A stretch of DNA of 64,000 bases. It comes from Desulfurispira natronophila. Lineage in GTDB: Bacteria > Chrysiogenota > Chrysiogenetes > Chrysiogenales > Chrysiogenaceae. A program made the translations under genes and the position numbers. The notes beneath the pieces were generated by a model. The model was not told the origin of the DNA, searched no databases, and worked only from the letters and a program-made list of their open reading frames with translations. Positions within the stretch are counted from its first letter, which is position 1; the number at the start of each line of letters is the position of its first letter. Below, one piece after another: positions 10,310 to 19,546 of the stretch. The stretch covers positions 1 to 64,000 of the forward strand of contig NZ_JACHID010000009.1 of assembly GCF_014203025.1 (NCBI RefSeq). The letters run 5' to 3'.

Positions 10310-10339
10310 AGCCCCCCTGCATCAAGATGCAGGGGGGCT
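10310..10339. other. Strong perfect hairpin between cimA and patatin genes
   Basis: GCCCCCCTGCATC (10311-10323) and GATGCAGGGGGGC (10326-10338) form a perfect 13-pair stem with a two-base loop, extended by an outer A-T pair. It lies between divergent genes, about 255 bases upstream of cimA and 265 upstream of the patatin start, so it does not end any seen gene and has no T tract after it on the plus strand. It may belong to a leader. The rest of 10057-10602 shows repeated GTGCACAC words (10170-10202) but no gene. Confidence 0.6.
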
Positions 10340-10602
10340 GTGCATTTGCCAGCCCCCACACTGGCTCCTGTATGGACATTTGACCGCTTCGCTGTCATTA
10401 TATGTTCACTGCGGATAACACGACGCACGGCTTCAGGCAGTAGCCCGATCACCAAAGCACTTCGCTGATCGATCCAGGCCCTTTACAACAAGCCCAACGC
10501 TCTTTGGGCAGGCCATCTCTCAGGGCTCCTGCACTCACAGCAAAAAACTTCGTTGCGCCATCAACTCATGACATTGAAAATCACACTATCGGGAGCTATT
10601 AC

Positions 10603-11532
10603 ATGATTGAACCCACGATCTCACTGGCACTGGGAGGAGGTGGAGCTCGAGGCATTGCTCACCTGGGGGTCCTGCGAGCCCTCGAGGAAGCTGAAATTCG
10701 ACCTTCGCTTCTGGTGGGAACCAGCATGGGCGCCGTCATTGGCGCCATGTACGCCTATTACCGCAAAACCGCCGACGTGGAAAAAAACATTGAGGCACTG
10801 GTGAACAGCGACTTTATGCGCATCACCGGGTTAGACGGCTACGCCGCTCCCAGCAACTCCATCGAGAAAAAAGGACTGGACTACGTATTCAGCCGTTTGC
10901 GCAAAAACATGCAACTAACCCGCGTCTTCACCCGCTCTGGCACTATACCCAGCGAGGCCCTGCTGCAAGCCATGGAACACCTCATAGACGACGTCAATAT
11001 CGAAGATCTGGCCATCCCCTTCTGCGCTGTTGCTACCGACCTTGCCGCCGGCAAACCGGTGCTGTTCACATCGGGGCCAGTACGTGTAGCTATGGCTGCC
11101 AGCGCCACTATCCCCGGAGTTTTCTCGCCACTGGAGTATCAGGATATGCAGCTTATCGACGGTGCCGCCTCCTACCTAACCCCCACCCCTCCAGCCCGCC
11201 AGATGAGTGACGCTCCGGTCATTGCCGTTGACGTCAGCAAGTCACTGGAGCTGCCTTTTACCGACCGAGGTTACGGCGTCTACTGCCGCAGCAGCGACAT
11301 CGCCATGACGAACTACAACACCCTGCTGGTGGGGCAGGCAGATATGGTCATCAGACCCGATGTGGCCCTTGTCAGCTGGGCCGACTTCCACCGCTATCAG
11401 GAGCTTATCGATATGGGCTATGCCGCTTGCCAGGAGGCCATGCCGGAGATCACTGCCATCGTAAAGAAGGGCCGTTCGCCACTGCGGCGCTGGTGGCAAC
11501 GCTGGCGCAATACATTCAATGCAAATGACTAA
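10603..11532 (+). CDS. Patatin-like phospholipase (RssA/NTE type)
   Basis: A 309-residue serine acylhydrolase. The oxyanion loop GGGGARGIAHLGVLRALEEA, nucleophile elbow GTSMG (GxSxG) and catalytic Asp in LIDGAA are all present, so it should be active on lipids or lysophospholipids. I chose the ATG at 10603 with GGGAG seven bases upstream. The next gene, msrAB, starts 14 bases later on the same strand, so they likely form an operon. Confidence 0.88.
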   Translation: MIEPTISLALGGGGARGIAHLGVLRALEEAEIRPSLLVGTSMGAVIGAMYAYYRKTADVEKNIEALVNSDFMRITGLDGYAAPSNSIEKKGLDYVFSRLRKNMQLTRVFTRSGTIPSEALLQAMEHLIDDVNIEDLAIPFCAVATDLAAGKPVLFTSGPVRVAMAASATIPGVFSPLEYQDMQLIDGAASYLTPTPPARQMSDAPVIAVDVSKSLELPFTDRGYGVYCRSSDIAMTNYNTLLVGQADMVIRPDVALVSWADFHRYQELIDMGYAACQEAMPEITAIVKKGRSPLRRWWQRWRNTFNAND

Positions 11533-11546
11533 AATGGAGATAACTC

Positions 11547-12515
11547 ATGAAAGAAAAATATAACCTGGCCACACTGGCTGGAGGCTGTTTCTGGTGCCTG
11601 GAGTCAGATCTGCGCAATCTCAATGGCGTTGCAGGCGTGACCTCCGGCTACACCGGTGGCAGCACCACTTCCCCCACCTATGAACAGGTCGTCAGTGGCA
11701 CCACCGAGCACCTGGAGGCGGTACAAATCCACTTTGATCCCTCCGTCACCTCCTTCACCGACATTCTCCATATTTTCTGGCGATCCATCGACCCAACCGA
11801 CGCTGGAGGGCAGTTTGCCGACCGGGGCCCCCAGTACCGCAGCGCCATTTTCTACCACGACGAAAACCAGCGAGCCGAAGCGCTGCGCTCCAGACGGGCT
11901 CTAGAAAGCTCCGACAAATTTTCTGCCCCTGTTGTCACCGCCATACTGCCCGCCTCAACCTTCTATCCAGCAGAAGAGTACCACCAACAGTACGCAGAGA
12001 AAAACCCGGGACCCTATCAGCGTTACCGGGTGCATTCAGGCCGCCAGCCATTTCTCGACCAACACTGGGGCCGCCAAGAAGAAAATCGCGCACCTGATAC
12101 CGAGAAACCTCCCCAATTGACCACACTACAGCACCAGGTAATGCGCCAGAACGCTACCGAACCACCCTTTGCCAATGAGTACTGGGACCACAAGGAAGCA
12201 GGGATCTACGTAGACCGCATCTCCGGCGAACCCCTGTTCGGCTCACAGGACAAGTACGACTCAGGAAGTGGCTGGCCCAGCTTCACCCGACCCCTGGTGC
12301 CAGAAAATATTGTAGAGCTTCCCGACAGCTCCCATGGCATGCACCGCATTGAAGTGCGCAGCAAACATGCTGATTCCCACTTGGGCCACCTCTTCTACGA
12401 CGGCCCACCGCCAACCGGCCTTCGCTACTGCATAAACTCCGCTGCCCTGCGCTTTATTCCCAGTGATGCACTGGAGCAAGAGGGATATGGAGAGTATAAA
12501 AAAAACTGGGTATAG
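11547..12515 (+). CDS. msrAB: Fused peptide methionine sulfoxide reductase MsrA-MsrB
   Basis: A 322-residue fusion that repairs both S- and R-epimers of methionine sulfoxide. The N-terminal MsrA half has the catalytic cysteine in GGCFWCLE. The C-terminal MsrB half has [19 protein letters not shown] and the catalytic cysteine in [12 protein letters not shown]. MsrB lacks the two zinc CxxC pairs found in many relatives. No signal peptide, so probably cytosolic. Confidence 0.94.
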   Translation: MKEKYNLATLAGGCFWCLESDLRNLNGVAGVTSGYTGGSTTSPTYEQVVSGTTEHLEAVQIHFDPSVTSFTDILHIFWRSIDPTDAGGQFADRGPQYRSAIFYHDENQRAEALRSRRALESSDKFSAPVVTAILPASTFYPAEEYHQQYAEKNPGPYQRYRVHSGRQPFLDQHWGRQEENRAPDTEKPPQLTTLQHQVMRQNATEPPFANEYWDHKEAGIYVDRISGEPLFGSQDKYDSGSGWPSFTRPLVPENIVELPDSSHGMHRIEVRSKHADSHLGHLFYDGPPPTGLRYCINSAALRFIPSDALEQEGYGEYKKNWV

Positions 12516-12607
12516 CCGATTAACAGGGTGAGAGGGCAGCGAGAAGCATGTAGTCCGTAGTGGGTGGCAAGAGATAGCAACGAGTCGTCAGGTAAAACCT
12601 CCTGCAG

Positions 12608-12690
12608 GGTGGATAAGCGGAGCGTATCCACTAAGACTGGGACCACTTACGGCTCATCACACTTGCCTTTATCCCTATATCCCCTCCATC
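12608..12690 (-). repeat. Dispersed intergenic repeat, family 2, partial copy (reverse)
   Basis: Read on the minus strand it matches the right half of the 15415-15590 copy: a GATAAAGGCAAGTG block, GGTCCCAGT, then the palindrome GGTGGATAAGCGGAGCGTATCCAC (12608-12631, given here as stem halves around GCGGAGC). This palindrome class resembles REP-type sequences found in many bacteria. Confidence 0.65.
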
Positions 12691-12708
12691 CCTGTTAGCT
12701 CTCTTTTT

Positions 12709-12749
12709 CTTGCCTGGTGCGCCAGACTTAGCCAGGCGCACCAGGCAAG
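12709..12749. repeat. Perfect 15-bp inverted repeat
   Basis: CTTGCCTGGTGCGCC (12709-12723) and GGCGCACCAGGCAAG (12735-12749) are exact reverse complements around 11 bases. A T tract lies before the stem on the plus strand, not after it, so it is not a terminator for msrAB. A 28-codon frame follows at 12780-12866 with no recognisable family. The pair may be the remains of a small mobile element. Confidence 0.6.
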
Positions 12750-12868
12750 AGGCGTAAATACATACGCATATTGCGGGATATGCGCCAACCCGAGTTCATC
12801 TCCATGGAGCTTTATCAACGCTACCTACGTCTGATAGAGCAGCCTAGCTGGCCACCGCACCGCTAACT

Positions 12869-12944
12869 GGCTGCTATAAACCCTCCATCTGCAGTGTGGC
12901 ACGCTCTGCGAGCACCTTGCTCCTGGAGAGTTTTTCATTGCCTG
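12869..12944 (-). repeat. Dispersed inverted-repeat element, family 1, copy B (reverse)
   Basis: On the minus strand it reads CAGGCAATGAAAAACTCTCC, then GCAAGGTGCTCGCAGAGC, and ends in TATAGCAGCC. This follows the element at 48062-48186 from its left end, skips about 50 internal bases, and finishes with the same right end. It is an internally deleted copy. Confidence 0.65.
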
Positions 12945-12959
12945 TCTCATCTGAAACTC

Positions 12960-14309
12960 TCAACAGCTCTCCCATATCTGATCAGACCGTCCTCGCAAAG
13001 TACCTACAGCACTCTGCAGAGCCTTCAACAAATACTCTACTTCAGCCAGGGATTGGGTATAGTGAATGCTGATACGCAACCAGGCGGGTTTTTTGGCTAA
13101 CTCTTCGTCATCCTCCATGTTCAGCAAATCGTGACCATAGGGGCCGGCACAACTACAACCAGGGCGTGTCTCTATCTGGTAGTGCTCGGAAAGGTGCTCA
13201 CATAAGCTATAAGGACTCACCTCGTCAAAATTGAAGGCAAAAATCCCTAAAGGATTTTCACGATGAGTCGGGCCATAAATTTCGACTCCAGGTATACTCC
13301 GCAACCCTTCGCGGAAAACTTCTGATAAATTAGCCTTGCGTTGAGCGATAAACTCAAACCCCACCTCGTTGCGCAACTGATAGGCGTAGCTGGCCCGCAA
13401 CAACTGCAAGATGCCGGGAGTACCCGCATCCTCTCGCTGTTCGATCGACCTGGCAAAGATGTGGGAGCGCCGGGAAACATAGCTCACCGTTCCGCCACCG
13501 GCAAAGGTAGGGGGTAACTGGTGATCCACCAAAGACTTGCGCACCGCCAGCAGTCCGCAGGAGCCCGGGCCACCCAGCAACTTGTGAGGAGAGAAAAACG
13601 CCGCATCAAAGAGATTGCGATCCACATTCATATAGGGTGACGAGGCCGCCATATCCAGACACATGAGCCCATCGTATTTCCGGATAAGATGGGATACTTC
13701 ATCCCACGGCAACAAGTCACCACTGACATTGGAAGCCATAGAGAAAGATCCGATGACCTGGCGCCCAGGGTAGCGCGACAACTCGCGTGCCATCCAGTCT
13801 AAATCAATAATGCCATCCTGCCCCAGGGGAACCCGTACCACTTCACACTGAGCCTCCCGCAGGCTCACCTCGTTGGAGTGGTGCTCCTGAGGTCCAATAA
13901 AGACAACTGGCAACTGCTCCCTGTCGACAGTGATCTCAAAGCGCCTCATAGTCGCCGGCGGAATATAGAGCCCCAACAGCTCCTGCAGTCGCTTCATGGC
14001 CGAAGTAGAACCATAACCACAAGGAATAAGCCAGAAATCGTTGTCCAAGCCAAGAAAATCCTTGAGTCGACTGCGAGCCACGTCGTAACGGGAAGTAGTA
14101 AGGGCTGCATTCCTGGCAATCTTGGAGTGGGTGTTGGCATACTGATACAATAACTCGCCTATACGCTCTTCAATGGGACCATAGGCAAGGCCGGTGGCAG
14201 TAAAATCAAAGTAGTGTATGGCCGGGTCTTTTATGGTATTTTGACGCAGCTCCTGCAAGGGGTGTTCGCTCTGCAGCAGGGGCCTGAAAGGATTCGGCTG
14301 AGCCATCAT
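12960..14309 (-). CDS. Class V aminotransferase / cysteine desulfurase-like protein
   Basis: A 449-residue PLP enzyme of the aminotransferase class V fold. The PLP lysine is in FFSPHKLLGGPGS, and a cysteine-rich loop RPGCSCAGPYGH stands where desulfurases have their active cysteine. It may act as a cysteine desulfurase or selenocysteine lyase, but it is longer than IscS/SufS and no Fe-S assembly genes are adjacent, so the substrate is unknown. The start has GGAG upstream. Confidence 0.75.
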   Translation of the reverse strand: MMAQPNPFRPLLQSEHPLQELRQNTIKDPAIHYFDFTATGLAYGPIEERIGELLYQYANTHSKIARNAALTTSRYDVARSRLKDFLGLDNDFWLIPCGYGSTSAMKRLQELLGLYIPPATMRRFEITVDREQLPVVFIGPQEHHSNEVSLREAQCEVVRVPLGQDGIIDLDWMARELSRYPGRQVIGSFSMASNVSGDLLPWDEVSHLIRKYDGLMCLDMAASSPYMNVDRNLFDAAFFSPHKLLGGPGSCGLLAVRKSLVDHQLPPTFAGGGTVSYVSRRSHIFARSIEQREDAGTPGILQLLRASYAYQLRNEVGFEFIAQRKANLSEVFREGLRSIPGVEIYGPTHRENPLGIFAFNFDEVSPYSLCEHLSEHYQIETRPGCSCAGPYGHDLLNMEDDEELAKKPAWLRISIHYTQSLAEVEYLLKALQSAVGTLRGRSDQIWESC

Positions 14310-14546
14310 AATTCACTCCGTCTGAAAATTTCCCGTTACTGTTCACCGTTACACTGAATACTTATTCGAGCAGGAGAGCCAGACTGCAAGCACCAAGCCT
14401 GGATAGCAAGCGGCAAAATCTCGCTAAAAATAAAGCGAGATTGCCTGGTGAAAGCACTCTTGCCAGCAGGTTTTGTAAAGCCAATTATAACTTCACACCT
14501 CACGAATCGTGAGTAGTCATAAATACAACATTGCCAATCTACTTTA

Positions 14547-14573
14547 TTGACATAGCAGCTTTTCTCCTATAAT
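14547..14573 (+). promoter_or_regulatory. Candidate sigma-70 promoter of the ThiF/MoeB gene
   Basis: Consensus TTGACA (14547-14552) and consensus TATAAT (14568-14573) face the ThiF/MoeB gene, 45 bases before its ATG. The spacer is only 15 bases, shorter than ideal, so activity may depend on a regulator. Confidence 0.5.
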
Positions 14574-14617
14574 ACCCGAGAATTGTGATATGAAAAGATT
14601 TTTTTCAGGAGAAACCC

Positions 14618-15364
14618 ATGGATACACCATCCACGCAAAAGCAAGAGCGCTATCACCGCAGTATTCAACTGCCGGAGCTGGGAGAAGCAGGACAGAGTAC
14701 TCTGGCCCATTCGCAGGTGCTGATCATCGGTGCTGGCGGACTGGGTTCACCTGCCAGCCTTTATCTGGCAGCAGCAGGCGTTGGCACCTTGGGGCTGGCT
14801 GATGCCGATGTGGTAGACCTCTCCAACCTACAGCGGCAAATACTCCATGAGACCGCCGACCTTGGGACTCCCAAAGTTTACTCCGGCCAAAGGCGCCTGC
14901 GCAATCTCAACCCCCATGTAAAGATACAGGCCTACCACCACTGGGTTACGCCGGAAAACATTCAGGATATGATCGCACCCTACGATTTTGTGGTAGAGGC
15001 CACCGATAGCATCCATACCAAGTTCCTGGTAAACGACGCCTGCGTAAAAGCAGGCAAACCTTACTCTCACGCCGGCATTCAGGAGTTCCAGGGCCAGACC
15101 ATGACGGTGCTGCCCGGCAGCAGCGCGTGCTTCCGCTGCCTCTTCCCGGAGGACCCACCCGCCGGCAAGGGACCAGAACTGGGCGTATTGGGCTCTGTCG
15201 CCGGCCTGCTGGGAACCATTCAGGCCACGGAAACTATCAAGCACCTAACGGGAGCCGGAGAGTGCCTTTATGGCACATTGCTGGGCATAGACACACTGAT
15301 CATGCACTTTCGCAAAACTGTCGTGCCACGGGCCACCAACTGCCCCGCTTGCAACGGGCTGTAG
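14618..15364 (+). CDS. ThiF/MoeB-type adenylyltransferase
   Basis: A 248-residue E1-like enzyme that adenylates the C-terminal glycine of a sulfur-carrier protein (ThiS or MoaD type). It has the nucleotide motif VLIIGAGGLGSPASLYLAAAG, the RQILH loop, and zinc cysteines CFRCL and CPAC. It has no rhodanese domain. Thiamine or molybdopterin synthesis cannot be told apart here because no carrier gene is adjacent. AGGAGA lies seven bases before the ATG. Confidence 0.85.
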   Translation: MDTPSTQKQERYHRSIQLPELGEAGQSTLAHSQVLIIGAGGLGSPASLYLAAAGVGTLGLADADVVDLSNLQRQILHETADLGTPKVYSGQRRLRNLNPHVKIQAYHHWVTPENIQDMIAPYDFVVEATDSIHTKFLVNDACVKAGKPYSHAGIQEFQGQTMTVLPGSSACFRCLFPEDPPAGKGPELGVLGSVAGLLGTIQATETIKHLTGAGECLYGTLLGIDTLIMHFRKTVVPRATNCPACNGL

Positions 15365-15414
15365 CTCCATGCTTACAGGTTACTAAAACACTACAAACGC
15401 AACTGTTTACGTGC

Positions 15415-15590
15415 CGTGTCACTATTCAAATATCGGTTGTTGTCGCTCTTTGCTTGTGAGAGGAAAACTTTTGAGCACCCGCTTCGCACCACCCCTCCTA
15501 ATGAAGGGGATGAAAAGGATAAAGACAAGTGCGATAAGTCATAAACGGTCCCAGTTTTGGTGGATGCGCTCCGCTTATCCACCCTACGGC
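15415..15590 (+). repeat. Dispersed intergenic repeat, family 2, copy 2
   Basis: Full-length relative of 6613-6792 that also carries a palindrome (15559-15583): GGTGGATGCG and CGCTTATCCACC arms around a three-base centre. Family members with this palindrome also occur at 12608-12690 and 34536-34580. The rest of 15591-15818 shows no gene. Confidence 0.7.
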
Positions 15591-15818
15591 GTGCCTACCT
15601 CTTTGATCCTAGCCTTTGCTGACCCTGAAAGCAATTAGGTGGTGAGGTTTACGACGCTTCTGTGTTGATGTTACGCGAGTGTGCAGAGGCACCCATACCG
15701 AAAAACACCTGTACGATCACGGAGAGGGGTTTTCCGCAGCATACTCGTGCGCCGGGAGAATTTTTCTGCTACAGTACTATGCTTTATTATGAGACCAGAT
15801 TGACCCAGGAGAACCCCC

Positions 15819-17159
15819 TTGCCCCGCCATCTCAGCACCCTCAGCGATCTTGCCTGCCTGATTCCAGCGACAACCATCACCGGTAACCCTCAAACTCACT
15901 TTCGTGGCTTTGCCATCGATAGCCGTACACTTAAACCCGGCGAGCTGTTTGTTGCTATTGCCAGTGACAGCGATGACGGGCACCGCTACGTTCCCGATGC
16001 CTTTAGCAAAGGGGCAACTGCTGCTCTGATCCATCACCTGCAATTTTCTGGCGCACAGGAGTTAATTGCTGCTGGAAAACCTTTGCTGCAAGTCCCAAAC
16101 ACTCTGCAGGCACTGACAGGGATGGCTCGGGCGTGGCGCTGCCAATGGAGCTTCCCCGTGGTGGCGGTAACCGGCAGCGCCGGGAAGACTACCCTGTGCT
16201 CCATGCTGTCCCGCTTTTCCCCGGCTACAGCAGCGACACTGGGAAACTTCAACAACTACATTGGCTTACCCTTGTCTATTCTCAGCGCCCCCCAAGACGC
16301 GTTGCTGGGAGTATTTGAGCTGGGGATGAACGGTTTTGGGGAAATAGATACTCTGGGCTCCCTGTTACAACCTCAGGTAGGGGTAATCACCAATATCGGA
16401 TCGGCCCACATGGGCCTGCTGGGGGGGCGCCAGGGCATTATGGAGGCTAAACTAGAGCTACTGCCCCACTGCGACACTTTGGTAGTCGACGGAGATAATA
16501 CCGAACTCGTGCACCAAGCTGCTGCCGCTACCCATCTGGTCACGGCAGGCAGCGCCCCTGAGTGCACCGTACGCCTGCAGCATCAGGAAGCAACTGACAC
16601 CGGGACACTCTTGCAAGTGGAGTTCGATGGCAGCAGTCAGGGCAGCCACAAATTCCTCGTCCCCTTTGCGGAAGCGTTCTTGATAAAGAATGCTCTGCTG
16701 GCCCTGGCCACAGGACACACCCTTGGGCTACCCCGGCGAAAAATGGAAGACGCCCTGCAAAAAGCCTCACTGCCCCGCTGGCGCTGGGAGCAACACCACA
16801 TTGGTTCTCATCGCTACATTTTTGACTGCTACAACTCCAATCCCGACTCCCTGCAAGCAGCCCTGCAACAGCTCAGTCGCCTGCCAGGGCCACATATCGC
16901 CGTAGTAGGGGAGATGCTCGAACTGGGAGAGTTCAGCGAGATAGAACATCGCAACGCGGCAGCCTTCCTGCAGTTTTGCCAGCACGTATTCACCTACGGT
17001 ACCCAAGCGCAGTGGATCAGCGAAGAGCTGGGCAACCAGGCCACCCACTGCCACAGTATAGACCAGATCGCTGCGGAACTTGCCGATTGCCAGAGTGCTA
17101 CCGTTCTGGTAAAAGGTTCAAGAGGAAACCGGCTGGAAAGGCTCCTGGATGTTTTATAA
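15819..17159 (+). CDS. murF: UDP-N-acetylmuramoyl-tripeptide:D-Ala-D-Ala ligase
   Basis: A 446-residue Mur ligase that adds D-Ala-D-Ala to the peptidoglycan precursor in the cytosol. The ATP loop VAVTGSAGKTTL and the YNSNPDSLQAAL motif are present. The best start is a TTG at 15819 with AGGAG seven bases upstream; no ATG fits. First gene of the murF-mraY-murD-ftsW-murG operon, which here lacks murE upstream. Confidence 0.94.
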   Translation: MPRHLSTLSDLACLIPATTITGNPQTHFRGFAIDSRTLKPGELFVAIASDSDDGHRYVPDAFSKGATAALIHHLQFSGAQELIAAGKPLLQVPNTLQALTGMARAWRCQWSFPVVAVTGSAGKTTLCSMLSRFSPATAATLGNFNNYIGLPLSILSAPQDALLGVFELGMNGFGEIDTLGSLLQPQVGVITNIGSAHMGLLGGRQGIMEAKLELLPHCDTLVVDGDNTELVHQAAAATHLVTAGSAPECTVRLQHQEATDTGTLLQVEFDGSSQGSHKFLVPFAEAFLIKNALLALATGHTLGLPRRKMEDALQKASLPRWRWEQHHIGSHRYIFDCYNSNPDSLQAALQQLSRLPGPHIAVVGEMLELGEFSEIEHRNAAAFLQFCQHVFTYGTQAQWISEELGNQATHCHSIDQIAAELADCQSATVLVKGSRGNRLERLLDVL

Positions 17160-18222
17160 TCTACTCTATCCCATGGCGGATCAGTACCCGGTACTGAACG
17201 TCTTTCAATATATAACCTTTCGCGCAATTTATGCTGCTATCACTGCCCTGCTGCTTTCGTTTCTGCTGGGTCCCACCATTATTGAGCTGATGCGCCGCAA
17301 ACAATTTGGACAGGTTGTCCGGGAGTGCGGCCCTGAAAGTCACTCCAGCAAAAGTGGTACCCCCACCATGGGCGGCGTTTTGATTATCTTTGCCACAGTA
17401 GTTCCCACTTTACTGTGGGCCGATTTGCACAATATGTACGTTTGGATTGCTATCCTGACCATGGTAGTGGGCGGTTGCATCGGCCTGGCTGATGACCTTT
17501 TGAAAATTGCCCACCAGAGCAGTGACGGTCTGTCAGGACGACGCAAACTCCTTGCCCAGTGTCTGCTGGCACTGTTTGTCGCCTGGATGCTTTACGCCAA
17601 CGGCATTTCCACTGGCCTCACCATCCCTTTCTACAAGCAGTTCGACCTGGACCTGGGCCTTTGGTTTATTCCTTTTGCCATGCTGGTTATTGTGGGTTCT
17701 TCTAACGCCGTCAACCTGACTGATGGCCTTGATGGCCTGGCCATCGGCGCCGTGCTGATCTGTGCAGCTACCTTCGCCATTGTTGTATATATTACTGGGC
17801 ACGCTATCTTTGCCAGTTATCTCTATCTTGACTTTATACCCGGTGCCGGCGAGCTGACCATATTCCTCTGCGCCCTGTGCGGGGCTGGGCTAGGCTTTCT
17901 CTGGTACAACTCCCACCCAGCCGAAATTTTCATGGGAGATGTCGGCTCCCTTTCCATGGGGGCCAGCCTGGGGGCCATTGCCATAATGGTCAAACAGGAG
18001 ATTCTTCTGGCCATTGTGGGGGGCATATTTGTACTGGAGGCCATCAGCGTCATGATCCAGGTGGGCTATTTCCGCATGACCGGTAAGCGCTTCTTTCTTA
18101 TGGCACCGATACACCACCACTTTGAGCTCAGCGGTTTGAGCGAGTCCAAGGTAATCGTTCGCCTCTGGACGGTTGCCATTATTCTGGCCCTGGTAGGCCT
18201 GAGCACTTTAAAGCTGAGGTAA
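17149..18222 (+). CDS. mraY: Phospho-MurNAc-pentapeptide transferase
   Basis: A 357-residue integral membrane enzyme that makes lipid I from UDP-MurNAc-pentapeptide and undecaprenyl phosphate. The signature blocks SHSSKSGTPTMGGV, NAVNLTDGLDGLA and the MAPIHHHFE loop are intact, with about ten membrane helices. The start overlaps the murF stop by 11 bases, implying translational coupling. Confidence 0.96.
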   Translation: MFYNLLYPMADQYPVLNVFQYITFRAIYAAITALLLSFLLGPTIIELMRRKQFGQVVRECGPESHSSKSGTPTMGGVLIIFATVVPTLLWADLHNMYVWIAILTMVVGGCIGLADDLLKIAHQSSDGLSGRRKLLAQCLLALFVAWMLYANGISTGLTIPFYKQFDLDLGLWFIPFAMLVIVGSSNAVNLTDGLDGLAIGAVLICAATFAIVVYITGHAIFASYLYLDFIPGAGELTIFLCALCGAGLGFLWYNSHPAEIFMGDVGSLSMGASLGAIAIMVKQEILLAIVGGIFVLEAISVMIQVGYFRMTGKRFFLMAPIHHHFELSGLSESKVIVRLWTVAIILALVGLSTLKLR

Positions 18223-18229
18223 GTACGGT

Positions 18230-19546
18230 ATGCTGTATCACGAAAACTCACGAGTTCTCATCCTTGGAGCTGGAAAAAGTGGCCTCAGCTCTGCTCGCTT
18301 TCTGTCACGCAAGGGCTGTCGGCTTACCATTGCCGATGACTTGCAGGATGCCAGCCTGCCGCTGGATTTGAGTACTGTCGACCTGGTGTGCGGCCCCGGC
18401 AGCATTGCCAGTCAACTGCAAAAAGAGTGGGACCTGGTGGTGGCCAGCCCGGGAGTGGACATCCGCCCCTACGATGCTCCCATAGTCAATGATATCGAAA
18501 TTTTCTACCAGGAGTATGAAGGACAAATCGTTGCCGTCAGCGGAACCAACGGCAAATCAACGGTCACTTCCCTCATTGCTCACATCCTTCAGCAAAATGG
18601 CATTCGGGCCATAGCCGCCGGCAATATCGGCCTGCCACCCCTGGAAACCTTGGACGAAGACTACCAAGTGACGGTGCTGGAAATTTCCAGCTTTCAACTG
18701 GAAAGCATTCAGACCTTTACCCCAGACATTGCCGTACTTCTCAATATCAGCGAAGACCATCTGGACCGCTACGACTCCTATGAGCACTACATCAGCACCA
18801 AAGCACGCCTTTTTCGCAACCAGAGCCAGGAGCACTGGAGTGTACTCAACTACGATGATCCGGCCATCCGGACCATGGCCAACGAGGATCTTATCGCCTC
18901 CCAAAAGGTTTACTTCAGTTCCCAAAACCGTCAAAAAACCGACAACTTCATTAACTGCACCCTGAAAGGTATTCACGGAAAAGTAGCGGGGAAATTTATG
19001 GATTTCCCTGCATCTCGCACCGCTCTGCAGGGCCTGCACAACATGGAAAACATGGCGGCGGCCGTCATCACCGCCTGCCTGTGCGGACTCGAGCCGGAGC
19101 AAATTGGCAGCGGGCTGGAGGGCTTCTCCCCCTTACAGCACCGCATGACACCGATTCGAGAGATTGCCGGTGTACAATACCTTGACGACTCCAAAGGGAC
19201 CAACATCGGCGCTGTTGCCAAATCCCTGGCCGGCATGGAGCGGGTGATTCTCATTGCCGGCGGGCGTAACAAGGGAGCCGATTTTGCCCGCCTCAGCACC
19301 GTGGTGCGCAACTCCTGTAAGTTAGTCATCGCCATAGGGGAAGCCCGTCACCACATCAAAGAGGCACTGGAACCCGTAACTACCGTGCTGCTGGCCGATG
19401 ACATGGACGACGCAGTACAATTAGCCCATAAGCAAGCCATTGAGGGTGACACCGTACTGCTGAGCCCTGGGTGCGCCAGCTTTGATATGTTCGATTCCTT
19501 CGAGCACCGGGCCCATATTTTTGTCCGAGCGGTGGAAAAACTGTGA
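18230..19546 (+). CDS. murD: UDP-N-acetylmuramoyl-L-alanine:D-glutamate ligase
   Basis: A 438-residue Mur ligase. The N-terminal Rossmann motif LILGAGKSGLSSARFL, the ATP loop VSGTNGKSTVTSL and the C-terminal LLSPGCASFDMFDSFEHR are all typical MurD. It begins seven bases after mraY, and its stop overlaps the GTG start of ftsW. Confidence 0.96.
   Translation: MLYHENSRVLILGAGKSGLSSARFLSRKGCRLTIADDLQDASLPLDLSTVDLVCGPGSIASQLQKEWDLVVASPGVDIRPYDAPIVNDIEIFYQEYEGQIVAVSGTNGKSTVTSLIAHILQQNGIRAIAAGNIGLPPLETLDEDYQVTVLEISSFQLESIQTFTPDIAVLLNISEDHLDRYDSYEHYISTKARLFRNQSQEHWSVLNYDDPAIRTMANEDLIASQKVYFSSQNRQKTDNFINCTLKGIHGKVAGKFMDFPASRTALQGLHNMENMAAAVITACLCGLEPEQIGSGLEGFSPLQHRMTPIREIAGVQYLDDSKGTNIGAVAKSLAGMERVILIAGGRNKGADFARLSTVVRNSCKLVIAIGEARHHIKEALEPVTTVLLADDMDDAVQLAHKQAIEGDTVLLSPGCASFDMFDSFEHRAHIFVRAVEKL

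Noticed and set aside
10255-10455. Possible leader peptide upstream of cimA, ending with Val-Leu-Pro-Asn-Ile
   Set aside because: Too few branched-chain codons for classic attenuation and no antiterminator pair seen; no T-box signature either.
12701-12750. Terminator of msrAB at the 15-bp inverted repeat
   Set aside because: The T tract is on the wrong side of the stem and the repeat is nearly 200 bases past the stop.
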